64,000 nucleotides of DNA from Choristoneura fumiferana. Its lineage: Eukaryota > Arthropoda > Insecta > Lepidoptera > Tortricidae. The translations under genes were made by a program, and so were the position numbers. The DNA lies in the NCBI RefSeq assembly GCF_025370935.1, contig NC_133472.1, positions 8,748,044 through 8,812,043 of the forward strand, written 5' to 3'. Positions 10,480 to 21,820 of the stretch are shown here, piece after piece; within the stretch, counting starts at the first letter, position 1; every line of letters begins with the position of its first letter. The notes below the pieces were generated by a model, which was given only the letters and a program-made list of their open reading frames with translations, was not told where the DNA came from and searched no databases.

Positions 10480-11346
10480 GCATCTATTTATTAGGTGACA
10501 GTTCTATTATTTTGGTGATCGAATTTTGATGATCAAACTATAATTTAGGATATAGGTACAGGTTTACATTAATCTGATGACAGTGATGACTCATACTTAG
10601 AGACAGTTCTGATTAATATGATGACTTATACATTTCTTAGGGATAGATATTATAATTAGGGTATCGCAGTTTAGTGACCAATTTAAATTTAAGTGACAGA
10701 AAATATAGTTCCTTATAAAATTATAATCATCGCCATTGACGTTCAACACGAGAAGCAATTGTAACCTGTTGATTCTGAGACCAATACGACGAGCCTCCCA
10801 GTGACGTCATACGGCATGAAACAGAATACACATCTCTCTCACTGCTAAATTACGCATAAGAGTAAACGGGACAGACATACGATCGATGATTATTCGCCTT
10901 TAAACGGCATTTAGATGCGTCCTGTGACGTAATACCTGCCAGGCTAAATTTAGACTACTACAACAAGTACCATTTTGTACCTAAAAATAGAGACTATAAC
11001 AAATAAAATTCGACATAACAACATATATTTCGTTTATGTAACGCACTTATGTACAATAAATAAATACCGCGGAATCATTTCATTCTTGACCCACCGTAGA
11101 ATGTTCCTACGGTAAGTGTGAATTGTACCAAATTACCATCTCGAAGACAATTACATTATTTTATGGTTGCAGAAATTTACTTAACCGAAGATTTGACATC
11201 TATGATTTGACGTTATAGTTGTAGTATAGTCCAACTCAGACATTTAAAATGATTTTCCTTGTCAGTCAATGCAATATACCTATGAACCTATGACACCTGT
11301 AAAACGGTTCCATAAAGGGTCACAATTCAGCTGGTACGATAGTACC
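10480..11346. other. spacer with one weak repeat block
   Basis: No gene seen. Bases 11090-11275 share GACCCACCGTAG and AATGATTTTCCTTGTCAG with 22800-22860, so both hold pieces of one diverged repeat. A perfect CRE-like TGACGTCA is at about 10802. Confidence 0.35.
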
Positions 11347-11520
11347 TACCATCAGCCAAATATGTGGTCTACCACTCTAAAGTTGATAATCGTTTGCATG
11401 TCATAAAACAATAATGCCAAGAGACGTGTTTGTCAACTGGAAAGTTCGACTCCATAGACATATTTATTTGATAGGAACTTGTTTAAAAAATTATAGACCA
11501 TTTATTTGGCTGATGGTGTA
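11347..11520. mobile_element. MITE family 1, reversed copy
   Basis: Ends TACCATCAGCCAAATATG and TTTATTTGGCTGATGGTGTA, interior in the opposite orientation to the other copies (ACAAACACGTCTCTTGGCAT read on the minus strand). It lacks coding content. Confidence 0.7.
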
Positions 11521-11734
11521 CCTACGTCCTAACTTGATAAACTAGAAATACTAGCGAAAAATTCTGCACCAAGTTATTACAAAAGCAATTGTTAAACTTG
11601 CACTACTTAGTTACATTTATCTGGCTCCATTAAAGGTTAGTAACGATCGTTACGATATAATTTTGTGGGCGAAGGAGGGGTAGAGGTTAAAGAGGGGTAA
11701 GGGGTAGGATGCTAAGGCACGTGCCAGATGCATC

Positions 11735-11757
11735 GGGTGAACGAACGCCATTGACCC
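11735..11757 (+). promoter_or_regulatory. recurring TCAACGAACG(N)CATTGA motif, copy 3
   Basis: GGGTGAACGAACGCCATTGA keeps ACGAACG(N)CATTGA. It lies 13 bases after a perfect palindrome GGCACGTGCC (E-box) and about 20 bases before TATAAGGGGG and CTATAAC. This arrangement could be a small promoter; that is an inference. Confidence 0.3.
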
Positions 11758-12227
11758 AGCTTTGGGGAGTACTTATAAGGGGGCTATAACACCCCCGTCG
11801 CAATCCACGCGAATGTATCATCAACCACTTTTGTTCGAAATGATTCATTCCATTACTTACTTAACACTGTAAAAGTAAGTTTTAGTTGTTCTCAACTTCA
11901 GTGCTCGGCTAAATGAAGGCAATCCGTTCGAACCTTGACTGCATAAGACCTCAAGATTTTCCTTCTTTCAACGTGTATTGTATCAATGTCAAGTGTAACA
12001 GGATCTGGCTAAATTATTATGCTGTAATTTAAATATATCTTATGAAGGCGATTTAATGTTATTGTTTTCTTGGCGTTGGATTTATTTAAGTACAGTTGAC
12101 GCCCAATAAAATTAATGCGTTTTTTATTTTATGAATTTTCCTGGTTCAAACTTGAAAAGATGAAATATTTTTAAAAACGAAACATTGATGAGGTAATATT
12201 GCTTGCAAAACTGCCAATGTATGTAAA
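11758..12227. other. spacer without recognised gene
   Basis: The only echo of known repeats is CGAACCTTGACTGCATA near 11929, also present near 25553 as AGAACCTTGACTGCATA. The remainder is AT-rich and unremarkable. Confidence 0.3.
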
Positions 12228-12328
12228 GCACTTTATTGTACATAAAACACAAAAAGAATACAAAAACAACAAAACAAAAAGAGTACAAAGGCGAACTTAT
12301 CCCTAAAAGGGATCTTTTCAAGTTAACC
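12228..12328 (-). mobile_element. LINE 3' tail (AAGGGATAAGTTCGCC type)
   Basis: The minus strand reads GGTTAACTTGAAAAGATCCC..., then GTTCGCCTTTGTACTC, ending in TACAATAAAGTGC with a polyadenylation signal. A second copy is at 62991-63101. It is a 5'-truncated retroelement end with no coding part. Confidence 0.55.
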
Positions 12329-12479
12329 TAACGTATGAACAGAAATAAGCAGACGTAAAATCACCATATGATTTTCTTAACTCACTTAAATGTTACTTTT
12401 GAAACACCCCATATCTTCCTTCAAAAGCCAGATTACGAGCATTCAGTGCCACTAGCCGACAATGCAGCCTCATTAAAAA

Positions 12480-12640
12480 GAAAAGAGGTGGTAACACCAG
12501 CTCTGTTGGTGTCCGCTGCACCGGAGTCCCACTTCCGGCCTCGGTGGCTCGATCAATACCTAGCGGGGAACGAACCCGTGACCTCGGGCCGGTAACTGGG
12601 ACGCCGCGCACGCGCAACCGCCGGCGCTTGGTGCATCCGA
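12480..12640 (-). mobile_element. tRNA-derived SINE-like sequence (family C)
   Basis: On the minus strand GGCGGTTGCGCGTGCG resembles an A-box region, and GAGGTCACGGGTTCGTTCCC a B-box with T-arm, followed by a body including GGAGTCCCACTTCCGG on the plus strand. It is unlike families A and B. Only one copy is in the window, so its ends are estimates. Confidence 0.4.
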
Positions 12641-13797
12641 AGCCAACTCTTTGAATTGCTAATGAGAGAGCCTTAAAACGTTCGAAGTGCAACGGATGCC
12701 GTTTGAATTGTAGATCCCGGCGTCCAGACCCACGTCTGGAGAGGAGCGTATCTCAAGTGACGTCTGCACGTTACAACTCGTTTTCAGGTTAAGTTGAACT
12801 TTAAGCCGTAATTCAATAACGCTTTAATTGTAATTTGAAAGTTACCTAACAGGTACATAGCATTATAGATGTTATAGTTTGTTTTCAGAGAAAAGTTCTT
12901 TCTGCTAATTTAAGTAGGTACTTATAAGGCCCTCCAAAAGGAGCTGGTAAGGAGACAAAAAAAGGATATGCATTTAAAAATTCTCTGCGACTTTTTTGCA
13001 AAAGAAGCTTTTGATTGAAAAGAACAGAATATTGACTTTCAATTAGTTTAAGTAGTTACTACTAGTGAAAAAGTAACGAGTCTACGTTTTACAACTGGCT
13101 ATGAATATAGCTAATTAAATTTACTTGTCAGTATGTTGTGGTAAGTAAGATCTTCGAATTGGACTTCATGATTTCTTTGCCAAATGTATACATACTTACT
13201 TCCTCGTAGATTTAGTCCATTTTCATAGAAATGGCTACTATGGTTAGCTATAATTCCGGTAACTTCTAAATAGGGTAAAAAATCTAAAACGCAACTAAAA
13301 CCAAAACCCTTCAAATAGGTGTCTTAAATTCGCCTATTTTATGAAAAAAAAAAACATTTTTTTCAAAATTTCCCGTAAAAACTCTTTGCAGGGGTGCGGC
13401 TTTTGTGTGACAGTCGCCAACAGATGTTTTGGAGCGGCCCAATTTAACAAATAAGGAAGTTTTACATTTAATGGCCTTCCTTTCATTTCATTTAGCATAT
13501 TTGTTAAAGAGATTTTATCATTATGTATGGTTAACCTTACTGATATAATAATATGCCATACAAGTATTGGGTATACCTACGAGTTAAGTTTAGAAGATGG
13601 ATTTACGTCATAAAATATTAATTGAAGAGATCAAGTGTCTCTTTCCAGATCAAGTGACTGCCTCCAACTTGTAGTTTCTAAGGGAGCCGACCGAACATGA
13701 AATATCGATATTGTGATGCACAAGAAGAAGGAAACGATGATTAAAGGCATGATTTTCAAGACTCAGTGATACATTTTATGTGACAGACTAGCTTTTG
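12641..13797. other. spacer without recognised gene
   Basis: No repeat with paired ends was found. A short segment at 13392-13453 follows an acceptor-like TTTGCAG and reads GCGFCVTVANRCFGAAQFNK before a stop, but it lacks support beyond that. Confidence 0.3.
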
Positions 13798-13977
13798 CTC
13801 GCTTCTTCGTCTGTTCCCTCAGGAACTGTGCATTTTATAAGGATAAAAAGTAGCCTATGTCACTCTCTGGCCCTATCTCTATGCCAAAAATCACGTCGAT
13901 CCGTCGCTCTGTTTAGACGTGAAAGACGGACAAACATACAAAAACACACACTTTCGCATTTATAATATCAGTATGGA
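13798..13977 (-). mobile_element. Helitron-like element, shortened
   Basis: The minus strand runs from TCCATACTGATATTATAAAT to GAGCAAAAGCTAG with A and T flanks. It matches 5334-5556 but lacks about 40 bases near the 3' end. Confidence 0.7.
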
Positions 13978-14329
13978 TAGTATGGATATTTTTACAGTTC
14001 ATACGAATTACGGTAGTAGTTGTTGATAAAAAACCTAGGGTAGTTTAGGGAATTATGCCGAGAAAAATAATGTGGTTAGTTCATGGTTCTTTAAATTGTT
14101 TACTTGGAAATAGGTATGGCACTGCTCACCAATTACAGACCTCTTTAGTTGTATTTCAATATTAAGTATGCTCAGTTGGGACCATTTCATGATAGTTATT
14201 ATGTTTATTTTTCTCACAAGTATTTTTTTTATACATTTAGTGAGATTCAAACGAAAAAGTCAAAGAGAGAGACAAAATCTAATACTTTTTAATGAGCGAT
14301 TCTTGTACCAATACATTGCTCGTATTTGT

Positions 14330-14440
14330 TTATTTCAATCTCGGAAGCGGCCCTAAATATTTCGATGAGATTTGCTATGTAGGAGTTTTAGGGGCGAACA
14401 ATCGACCGAGCTTAATCTTATCTCTGAGAAAACGCGTGTT
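14330..14440 (-). repeat. diverged repeat related to 19266-19440
   Basis: The minus strand contains ACGCGTTTTCTCAGAGATAA, CATCGAAATATTTAGGG and CCGCTTCCGAGATTG, in the same order as at 19310-19400. It is a decayed interspersed repeat of unknown class. Confidence 0.5.
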
Positions 14441-15474
14441 TTCTAATTTTAACCTGTGCGTAGCTGGATCACCAGATAAAGATACTAATGCTGCCTAAAA
14501 TCAGTTGAACAAATGTTTTTTGAATAAGGGTATCTGAAAAACAAAGAGAAGTAAACACGCGTAAGATATAAGCCGCGAAGGCAAAGGCCCGGCCGCCAGT
14601 ATAATTACTTAGTACAAATTTTGAACGCCTGCCTCTTGAATGCGCCGCTGCATTGCCAAGGCGATTGCCAAAAGGCGGAGTGAGGTCGCCAGCCAATGTC
14701 AGGGGCCCTACGAATTTTGTCTCAGCTACAACTCGCGAGCGTATTTCATTGGTCAGCGAACTTAGTGATACAGAGTGCGGAATTTTCGTGGCACTTCTGA
14801 ATTATCATAGTGAGTTCTCATTCATCGACTTCAAATATAAATATCGACATTAATAAATTTTCACATTTGTTGCCTTTTGCCCGTTGTATTTGTTTGCATA
14901 CGTATTGTGTTATATTTTTCTTTAATGGATTTTATAAAATATTTTAGAATATTACGAACGTGAAGAAGATATTTGATTGTGATTGTTTGTAATGAAGAAA
15001 TTCAAAAACTACTTAACTGATATTGAAAAAAATTAATTTTAGGCTACCTTCTATCCCAGGACAATGTAAAGTTTCCGTGGGACTCACGCTAAGTTGCCAG
15101 CCACAGCTAATTTATTTTATCTACGTAAGCAAAAAAATAATTACTGAATCAATCAAAAGCTAACTGACGTTTCTTTCTATAGCAATTACTCAAAAACTAA
15201 TGAGCCTGAGCATGGTTAAAGTATGATGTCTATTGATCCATCATAAACTTTAGATATCCAAACTTTCTCTTCGCCAGTTCCATTAGTGTTTTAAGGCGGC
15301 TTAGTGTTTTCTCTTTCACCGTGATATACTAAATGCCTGCAATAACAATGCTGTTAATTTATTGTATCCATCGAATAAAGCAACCAGTTCTATAGCAGCA
15401 GAAGACTTAATTAAAAATATATACGTAGGTAACTACACTTCGTTTGTTTTAGCAACTATGTAACAATTATACCA
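14441..15474. other. spacer with a mild GC rise at 14570-14760
   Basis: Overlapping short frames lie on both strands at 14570-14760, where CG is frequent, but no motif was recognised. The rest is AT-rich and holds nothing I can name. Confidence 0.3.
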
Positions 15475-15844
15475 GGTGTGGCCTGTAATACGAGCAAAAA
15501 ATTAAAACATAGACCGTCCGTGTTAAACTGAACAAAATTAGTTCGGCGACTTTTTAAAATAATGGAGTCTTTGAATTTTCCTTTTTTCATACAAATTAAA
15601 TACTGCTATCAATGTACGCCATCCTAAAACACAACTGAAGTCGCCTGTCACGCTCCAAACATCAAGCATTTCGCTTTACATTGCATCTTCGAATAAACTG
15701 TTTATGGGCGGTGGTGATCTGTTACCATCAGGAGACCCACTTGCTCGTTTGCCATCCAGTCGAATAAAAAAAAATTAAGTGTAATAAAAATTAAATAACT
15801 AATTATTTTAAAAAATCGATGAACTAATGTTGTACAGGCCACAC
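15475..15844. mobile_element. MITE family 2 (GTGTGGCCTGTAATA), split by a LINE tail
   Basis: The left end GGTGTGGCCTGTAATACGAG and right end ACAGGCCACAC match the copies at 46259-46617 and 58907-59263. The right arm has lost about 40 bases. A LINE tail lies inside at 15700-15774. Confidence 0.75.
15700..15774 (+). mobile_element. LINE 3' tail (TTTATGGGCGGTGGTGATCT)
   Basis: TTTATGGGCGGTGGTGATCT, then CTCGTTTGCCATCCAGT and an A-rich end. The uninterrupted MITE copy near 59140 shows exactly where it inserted. CGAATAAA occurs just before it and again at its A-rich end, a possible target duplication. A second copy is at 54252-54333. Confidence 0.65.
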
Positions 15845-16230
15845 ATTGCTAAGGTACTGTTTGAAAGAACTGGGAAAGACATTTTTCTAGCTTCTGTACA
15901 TGCATTAAATATTTTTTCATTAAGATTAGATGCTACCGGTTTATTTACTTATGCCAAATCAGAATAGTATATAAAGTTGTTATTTATCATTATTACAAAA
16001 ACTAAAGCTGAACCTCATTCAGAATCACGCTGACATAATTAAGTGCTCCATCGCCAAATTTAATGTTCCCGAACCAATATATCTAAAATCATAACAAACT
16101 CGAATTAGACGTTTTATATTTACTAACAAAAGCTGGCTTCCTAAAATAAGAGCAACACGAAAACGATAGCAATTAAAGTGTACGGAAACCATAGCAATGG
16201 GTCCCATTCCGCTCTTGATTCGATGCCATC

Positions 16231-16257
16231 GTGACCTCTCGAAAATTCGAAGGTCAC
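16231..16257. promoter_or_regulatory. 27-base near-palindrome with everted AGGTCA half-sites
   Basis: GTGACCT at one end and AGGTCAC at the other flank TCGAAAATTCGA. AGGTCA is the core half-site of many nuclear receptors. The everted spacing is unusual, so regulatory use is an inference. A 112-codon minus frame crosses this point but has no splice context. Confidence 0.3.
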
Positions 16258-16592
16258 CCAGAGTGGATTTTACACGTGCCATGATGGGGGTACATCGAGC
16301 TATGGTAGTGACAGTCGACCCCCCCGTTGACCTATTTTCTGGTCCCTTCGAACGCACGCACACATGCGCTTAAACTGTAATTCTGGGAAGCGAATGGACT
16401 GCAGGGCTAGGCACAATGCTACGGTTATCGAATATGAAACCAATACGTTTGCAAAATTAAGCAAGTGATAAGTCAAGCGGAAAGAGCTGTTGTTAAGAAT
16501 AAAAATCAGTGTTTTTATTAACCCTATGTAGAAAAAAGGATGCTCTGGTATGTTTAAATGATGAAACCTTGAATCTTTAACTGTTTGCTTAA

Positions 16593-16814
16593 TCCAAGTA
16601 TACTTAATATTATAAATGTGAAAGTGTGTGTTTGTATGTTTGTCCGCCTTTCACGTCGAAACGGAGCGACGGATCGACGTGATTTTTGGCATAGAGATAG
16701 TTTATGGGCCAGGGAGTGACATAGGCTACTTTTTATCCCGGGAAAACGCTCAGTTCCCGAGGGAACAGCGCGATAACCGAATTCCACGCGGGCGAAGCCG
16801 TGGGCAAAAGCTAG
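16593..16814 (+). mobile_element. Helitron-like element
   Basis: Runs from TCCAAGTATACTTAATATTA to GGGCAAAAGCTAG, with the shared interior ACGGAGCGACGGATCGACGT. Flanking A and T, no duplication. Closely similar to 5334-5556. Confidence 0.75.
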
Positions 16815-17425
16815 TATGAAATACATGTGAATGCTTTGGGATGTCATTCGGTTTTCGCAGATTCGACATCAACGCGGAGATTTTATTTCTGTCTGGAACT
16901 TTTCCGGGCTATTAAAGTCATAGATCAGTGTTAGCTCTTTGGATATAAATATTAATCTCTATGTATGTATAACCTAATGTCTAAACATCGAAAGCTTGTG
17001 GTTACCTTACGACGTCACGAACAAGTAATACTTCAATCAAATGATTTATTATTTATTTTTGCAAAGGCCTTATGTTTTCGTGATTGAGGCTTTATGAGGG
17101 ATTATTATAATCTGTAAATTAAGAAAAATGTTTTTAGCAAGTAAACACTTAACTAGACGCACTGGGTCGGTCATTACCAATGTAATGACAGTAATAGCCG
17201 GAAATAATAAAAATAAAACATGAATTCAGGCAAATCTTGATTAATAAATTCCCGGTTTTATAAATTAACTAACTGCACAAGTTAAACTATATCTACATAC
17301 TTAAAGTACTTAGGTTAAACTTAAAAAGAATGCCGTAAAAATAGTTTTTTCTATCAATGGCCGATTTTCAGTTCCCCAGATAAATTTTCATTCCATGGAT
17401 AATCTTCCGTTACTATACATGGCTT

Positions 17426-17795
17426 TAAGAGCGTTTATTCCTGCTGAGCTGGCAACTTTGCATTTTTGTTAGTTTTTCTCGATTATTCCATAAAAAATTA
17501 ATGAAGATTAAAAATGTTTTCTGATAGAACACTTTTTAATATATAAGTTAATGTGTCTAGTCCAACAATTATTCGTGATAGACTTTTATATTCCTTAAAA
17601 ACGAATTAATGTTTATGACCGGTTTTTAAAAGAAATAAAAGTATAACGAATAATTATTGGAGTAGACACATTAACTTATATATTAAGAAGTGTTCTATTA
17701 GACAACATTATTAATTTTCATTCAAATTTTATGGAATATCGAGAAAAACTAACAAAAATGTAACGTTGCCAGCTCAGCAGGAATAAACGCTCTTA
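17426..17795. mobile_element. long foldback element, about 150-bp arms
   Basis: The arms begin TAAGAGCGTTTATTCCTGCT and end in its inverse, AGCAGGAATAAACGCTCTTA. They pair on to ACGAATAATTATTGG near the centre. No ORF. Transcription through it would give a hairpin of about 150 bp with a loop of about 75. Confidence 0.75.
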
Positions 17796-17969
17796 GATTA
17801 TCTATTTAGACCTTAAAAAATTTAGAGTTAGACTGTGTTCCGCGTCACACGAAATCCAAAAGTTATTACACAATGAGGCAGTAGCGAAGACCAAGGATCT
17901 AGAATCGAATCACGTCTATTACATAGACTTCGAATTGTGGCATGCAGAATTGCAGATATGCCACATCCT

Positions 17970-18108
17970 TTAACGCATTCACTGCCAGCTGACTTCCACA
18001 GGTGCCACCGACGCACATGTGCGTTCAAAATGTATGAATAATTATGACGGCGGCACTGGGCGAAGTTCCGAAAACGCATATATGCGTCGGTGGCAGTGAA
18101 TGCGTTAA
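17970..18108. mobile_element. TTAA-flanked MITE (CGCATTCACTGCCA ends)
   Basis: The ends TTAACGCATTCACTGCCA and TGGCAGTGAATGCGTTAA are perfect inverses, with CGACGCATATATGCG-type inner repeats. The TTAA at each end suggests a piggyBac-type insertion; that is an inference from the target alone. Confidence 0.65.
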
Positions 18109-18116
18109 GTTATTTA

Positions 18117-18237
18117 CAGTCACCTGCATTAATATCTACCACAGCGGAGCGTGCAAAAATATCTCACACGTCCTACCGGCCCTAGAAATAGAGTGGTATC
18201 AGATATTTACAGTGTGAGATATTGGTGGTAATGACTG
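18117..18237. mobile_element. MITE family 3
   Basis: TA before CAGTCACCTGCATTAATATC; ends ATATTGGTGGTAATGACTG, followed by TC instead of TA. Interior CACAGCGGAGCGTGCAAAAA. It starts nine bases after the TTAA-flanked MITE. Confidence 0.7.
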
Positions 18238-19017
18238 TCTCTGAAAAAGTAAAAAATCCCAGCCCTGTTAGTAAACCGTCTCGGCGGCCATATTGGCGCG
18301 ACGCTCGGCGTCGTCAAGGCGACGGTGCACCAACGCAGCGCCCTACTTCCGCGGCCCGCCCAAATGTTAATGACCTCCAAACCCAGGTCGAAGTTCACGC
18401 GTTACACGCGTAAAAGATTTCCCTACCAGTAGATTTCACGGGTCACCCCTTGTATTGATCCACGGTAATTTCAGAGATGGAATGGAATCTAGGTTAAAGA
18501 CCCAGATGTTGTAATAGAATAGCCCCCGTGGGGCTCGCCAATTTGGTTCAAAGTTGAAATTTTATCGTGCGGCGATCGAGGGTGAATGTTCGGTAAGGTT
18601 GAGTGGGATAGGGCATAAAGTGTTCTAGGGCAGGACACGACCACCGTACCTATAACGAGTAAATATTTTAGGTAGACACCTAATCGTTTAATTTTCAAAC
18701 TTTTATTTGAAAAACGTTAATATATAATAATTGAAACAGATATTAAAAGAAAAAAAAATTACATAAATTGATCTATAACTAAGCAAACTCAAAAATATAC
18801 AGATACAAATAATCTTAATAATAATCATGTGACTCTATTGTAACGTCATAAACATGTAGGCATTGTATTTTTGATACATATAACCTCAAACTTTAAGGGT
18901 AGTTAGTGAAGGCTAATAAATAAATAAACACACTTTATTTGTTTTTAGCTTTATCTGTTAGTACATAATACATATGTACTTAATGTAAATCCTGTATGTA
19001 TTATAAATATAAAATGT
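18238..19017. other. spacer with a GC-rich block at 18260-18420
   Basis: Short frames cross the GC-rich block on both strands; no motif is recognised. The remainder is AT-rich, with nothing to report. Confidence 0.3.
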
Positions 19018-19236
19018 AAAAACCAGTCAGGTGAGAGTCGAACTCGCGCACCGAGGGTTCCGTATAAATTTCTATCTACGAATATCTAGTACTAGCAGAG
19101 CCCTGCGTGATAAGTTTGATAACTCCTCATTGATACGTCCACGAGTTCCTTAAATAAAAGTTTTGAAAGAAGGATGGACGGACAACAAAGTGATCCGATA
19201 AGGGTTCCTTTATTGCCGACGAGGTTCAGAACCCTA
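19018..19236 (-). mobile_element. AGGGTTCC...GGCCGG-type repeat, diverged copy
   Basis: The minus strand starts AGGGTTCTGAACCTCG and ends GTGCGCGAGTTCGACTCTCA with CTGACTGGTTTTT, matching the ends of 29677-30010. The CGAGTTCGACTC piece resembles a tRNA T-arm. Confidence 0.6.
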
Positions 19237-19265
19237 AAAACACAAGTATTCATTTCAACATTCAG

Positions 19266-19440
19266 TACCTGGGCGACCGAGCTTTGCTCGGGCTAAAACT
19301 CGACTATACGCGTTTTGCCAGTGATAAGACCAAGCTAGATCGATTTGTCATCCCCGAAAACCCCAACATACAAAATTTCATCGAAATCGTTGGAGCCGCT
19401 TCCGAAATCCCAGAAATATAAATAAGATAAAAAATATAAT
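19266..19440 (+). repeat. interspersed repeat (GACCGAGCTTTGCTCGG)
   Basis: Starts GGGCGACCGAGCTTTGCTCG, contains TTTCATCGAAATCGTTGGAG and ends in an A-rich tract. The diverged partner is at 14330-14440. Class unsettled; the A-rich tail suggests a retroelement. Confidence 0.5.
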
Positions 19441-19810
19441 AAAAAAAAACCGATCATATCAGGATTAAAATTTATCAAACCTACGATAGCTACGATAGTT
19501 ACCTTCATCAACCACTGGATATCCAGCAAATTTTGCAGAAAATCACAAACCTATAAAAACGCAATAGGTATTTTAAACCAAATTCGCATGGCCGGCAGAC
19601 ATGTTAGCTACAACAATTTGAAAAAAAAGGTTAATATATATGTACATACCCATAACCGCCTCCTCTTAAACGACGGTAAAATACTGTTCATGCTGTAAGC
19701 GTTCTATCGCCTGTCACTTTCTAATGCCGAGTGTTCTCTTTCACACTTCGCCATCTTTAAGTGACGGCCGCATCTGTCAAAAATTATGTTGTTAGTGAAT
19801 GGTTAGTGCA

Positions 19811-20039
19811 TCCTACTAATATTATAAATGCGAAAGTTTGTGTGTGTGTGTGTGTGTGAATTTCCACCGCTGGGTTTAGTCATGAATTTTTCTACAGTTA
19901 TTCTTAACACAACCTCAATGAAGACCACGATATAAATTTTGGGATTCCCCAGGAGAATTTCGTAAAATCCCGAAATTTCAATTGTAACTAGGTACCAGAT
20001 CGAATAGTATATGCGAGCGAAGCCGCGGGTAAACTCTAA
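19811..20039 (+). mobile_element. Helitron-like element with GT microsatellite
   Basis: Begins TCCTACTAATATTATAAATG, then GCGAAAGTTTGTGTGTGTGT (a GT tract of about 18 bases) and ends GCGAGCGAAGCCGCGGGTAA with CTCTAAT in place of GCTAGT. A distinct subfamily of 5334-5556. Confidence 0.6.
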
Positions 20040-20515
20040 TTAGATATAAAAATGTCGCATTAAGTATGTGTTTGTTAATTTTGAAATGGAGTCACATAAA
20101 ATGTTTTACCATTTTTAACTGATTAAAAGCAGCGAAATCCCAGAGACTCCCAAGTAAAATACATATATTTAAATTTTAGAGCTGAAAACAATGCGGGAAC
20201 ATTATTCTATTCGTTCAACTCTTATCAAAATGCTACAGAATATTAGCATTGTGAATCCGACTCCATTTTGGTCGGTTAATTTGGTCCACCGCTAGCTTCG
20301 TTGTAAAGCCTTCACGCACTTCATAATTACTGAGGGATGTAGACATTTTGCGCGTATAAAGTTGTATTGATTATTATTTATAGCAAAGTGATGTTTTACC
20401 ATTAAATATCTGTCAATCATAACCCGGGACCCTTCGAGGGGTGTTTATTCAGTCGAACTGTTTTAATGATCTATTCCTAGTTCTCTTTGCGGCTGATTAG
20501 GTATATGTAGTTAAT

Positions 20516-20689
20516 GTACCATCAGCCAAATAACTGGTCTAACAATTTTTAAAAAGTTCCTATCAATAGAATATGTCGCTAAAGTCGAACTTTCAAGTTA
20601 ACAGATACGTCTATTGGCATTATTGTTTTGTGACAATGCAAACGATTATCAACTTTAGGGTGGTAGACCACATATTTGGCTGATGGTAC
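20516..20689. mobile_element. MITE family 1
   Basis: GTACCATCAGCC and GGCTGATGGTAC are perfect inverted ends. The interior matches 57698-57871 closely, including TATTGGCATTATTGTTTT. The 90-codon frame that starts at 20683 is unrelated to it. Confidence 0.8.
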
Positions 20690-21283
20690 AGCTTGCAGTG
20701 ATGTGCGAAAATTGCTCTTCTAGATTTTCATGGAAATCTTACTTAAGAAACAACGTTTATTTCCTGATATTGTTTTATTATTCGCATAAGACTTCTGCAA
20801 CGGTTTACAAAAGAAATATCAATGCTAGAAATAGTACGCTATCATTGAGTAAACCAACCCAACCTGAATTGACAATAATACATTATTTACACAAAAGGGT
20901 GGTACTTGTATTGGTATTGATTCTTGACATTTGTTACTACAGGAATATTACGTGAGAATAGGTAATTAAATATATCTAATTAAAAAAATACTAATTCTTG
21001 GCAGACCAAGTCGCCGCCAGCAGCTAGTTTATAAATTGAATGTACCTACTCGGTCAAAGATAAGTTAGTCAGGGACTGTTAACCGTGATATTACATTGGT
21101 CTAATTTTTTAACCCCCGACGAAAAAAGAGGGGTGTTATACAATACTATTGTCAGTTTTATTTTTCTCCTAGGTGGCCAGTTGCATAACGGTCTTTTATT
21201 GTTCTAAAAATTCAAAAAGATAGTTACAAAATATTGGACACGTGTTTTTTCTTTTATCAATCAAACAAAAAATGATGAATATA
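20690..21283. other. AT-rich spacer with one common repeat end
   Basis: AACCCCCGACGAAAAAAGAG near 21113 is an end I have seen on many lepidopteran repeats. A frame at 20683-20955 is AT-driven and unsupported. Confidence 0.3.
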
Positions 21284-21645
21284 CAGTGTGGAAAAAAAAG
21301 TCGTGCCCTGGAGGGAAACTATCTTAAATCCTTAAGTTGGCTCATCGTTCTTAAAGGCGACATTCCTTTATTTTTAAAAAGAAACAAAACTGCTTTCAAA
21401 TATTTTCTATAACTCGCTTGCCTCGCCCGGGACTCGAACCAACTAATATTAAAGAAACAAAACACTCGCTATTTTATTATTTTAATCGATAGGATATCCA
21501 TGAAACATACCTATTTATTACACATGTTCTTACCTAGTACTTAATATTCATTTAAAAATAAAGGAATGTCTCCTTTAAGAACAATGAGCCAACTTAAGGA
21601 TTTAAGGTAGTTTCCCTCCAGGGCCCGACTTATTTTTCCACACTG
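21284..21645. mobile_element. TA-flanked MITE, about 75-bp ends
   Basis: Perfect TA on each side of CAGTGTGGAAAAAAAAGTCG and of its inverse. The inverted match runs on through GGAGGGAAACTATCTTAAAT to TTCTTAAAGG. Inside lies a T-arm-like GGTTCGAGTCCCGGG (minus strand, near 21425-21440), the second tRNA-like trace in a TA-flanked element of this window. Confidence 0.75.
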
Positions 21646-21657
21646 TATAAAGTTACA

Positions 21658-21707
21658 AGTGACGTCACACCGTGCGATGCTTCAGCATCAGCACGGCGTG
21701 ACATCAT
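21658..21707. repeat. 23-bp hairpin with CRE-like arm
   Basis: GTGACGTCACACCGTGC pairs with GCACGGCGTGACATCAT, plus GATGC/GCATC, with a 4-base loop TTCA. The left arm contains TGACGTCA. It begins 12 bases after a TA-flanked MITE ends. Confidence 0.55.
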
Positions 21708-21820
21708 GGGCCCCCACTTCAGAATTTCGACGCGTCATCTCTGTATTTTTTTGTTTCACTGGCAAAAGAAAAAAATAGTCCAATATTTCCTGATAAGATA
21801 ATCTTACTGACAGACTAAGG

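Noticed and set aside
16025..16363. 112-codon minus-strand ORF
   Set aside because: Composition is AT-driven in its C-terminal half and no boundaries or motifs support it; the palindrome inside explains part of the openness.
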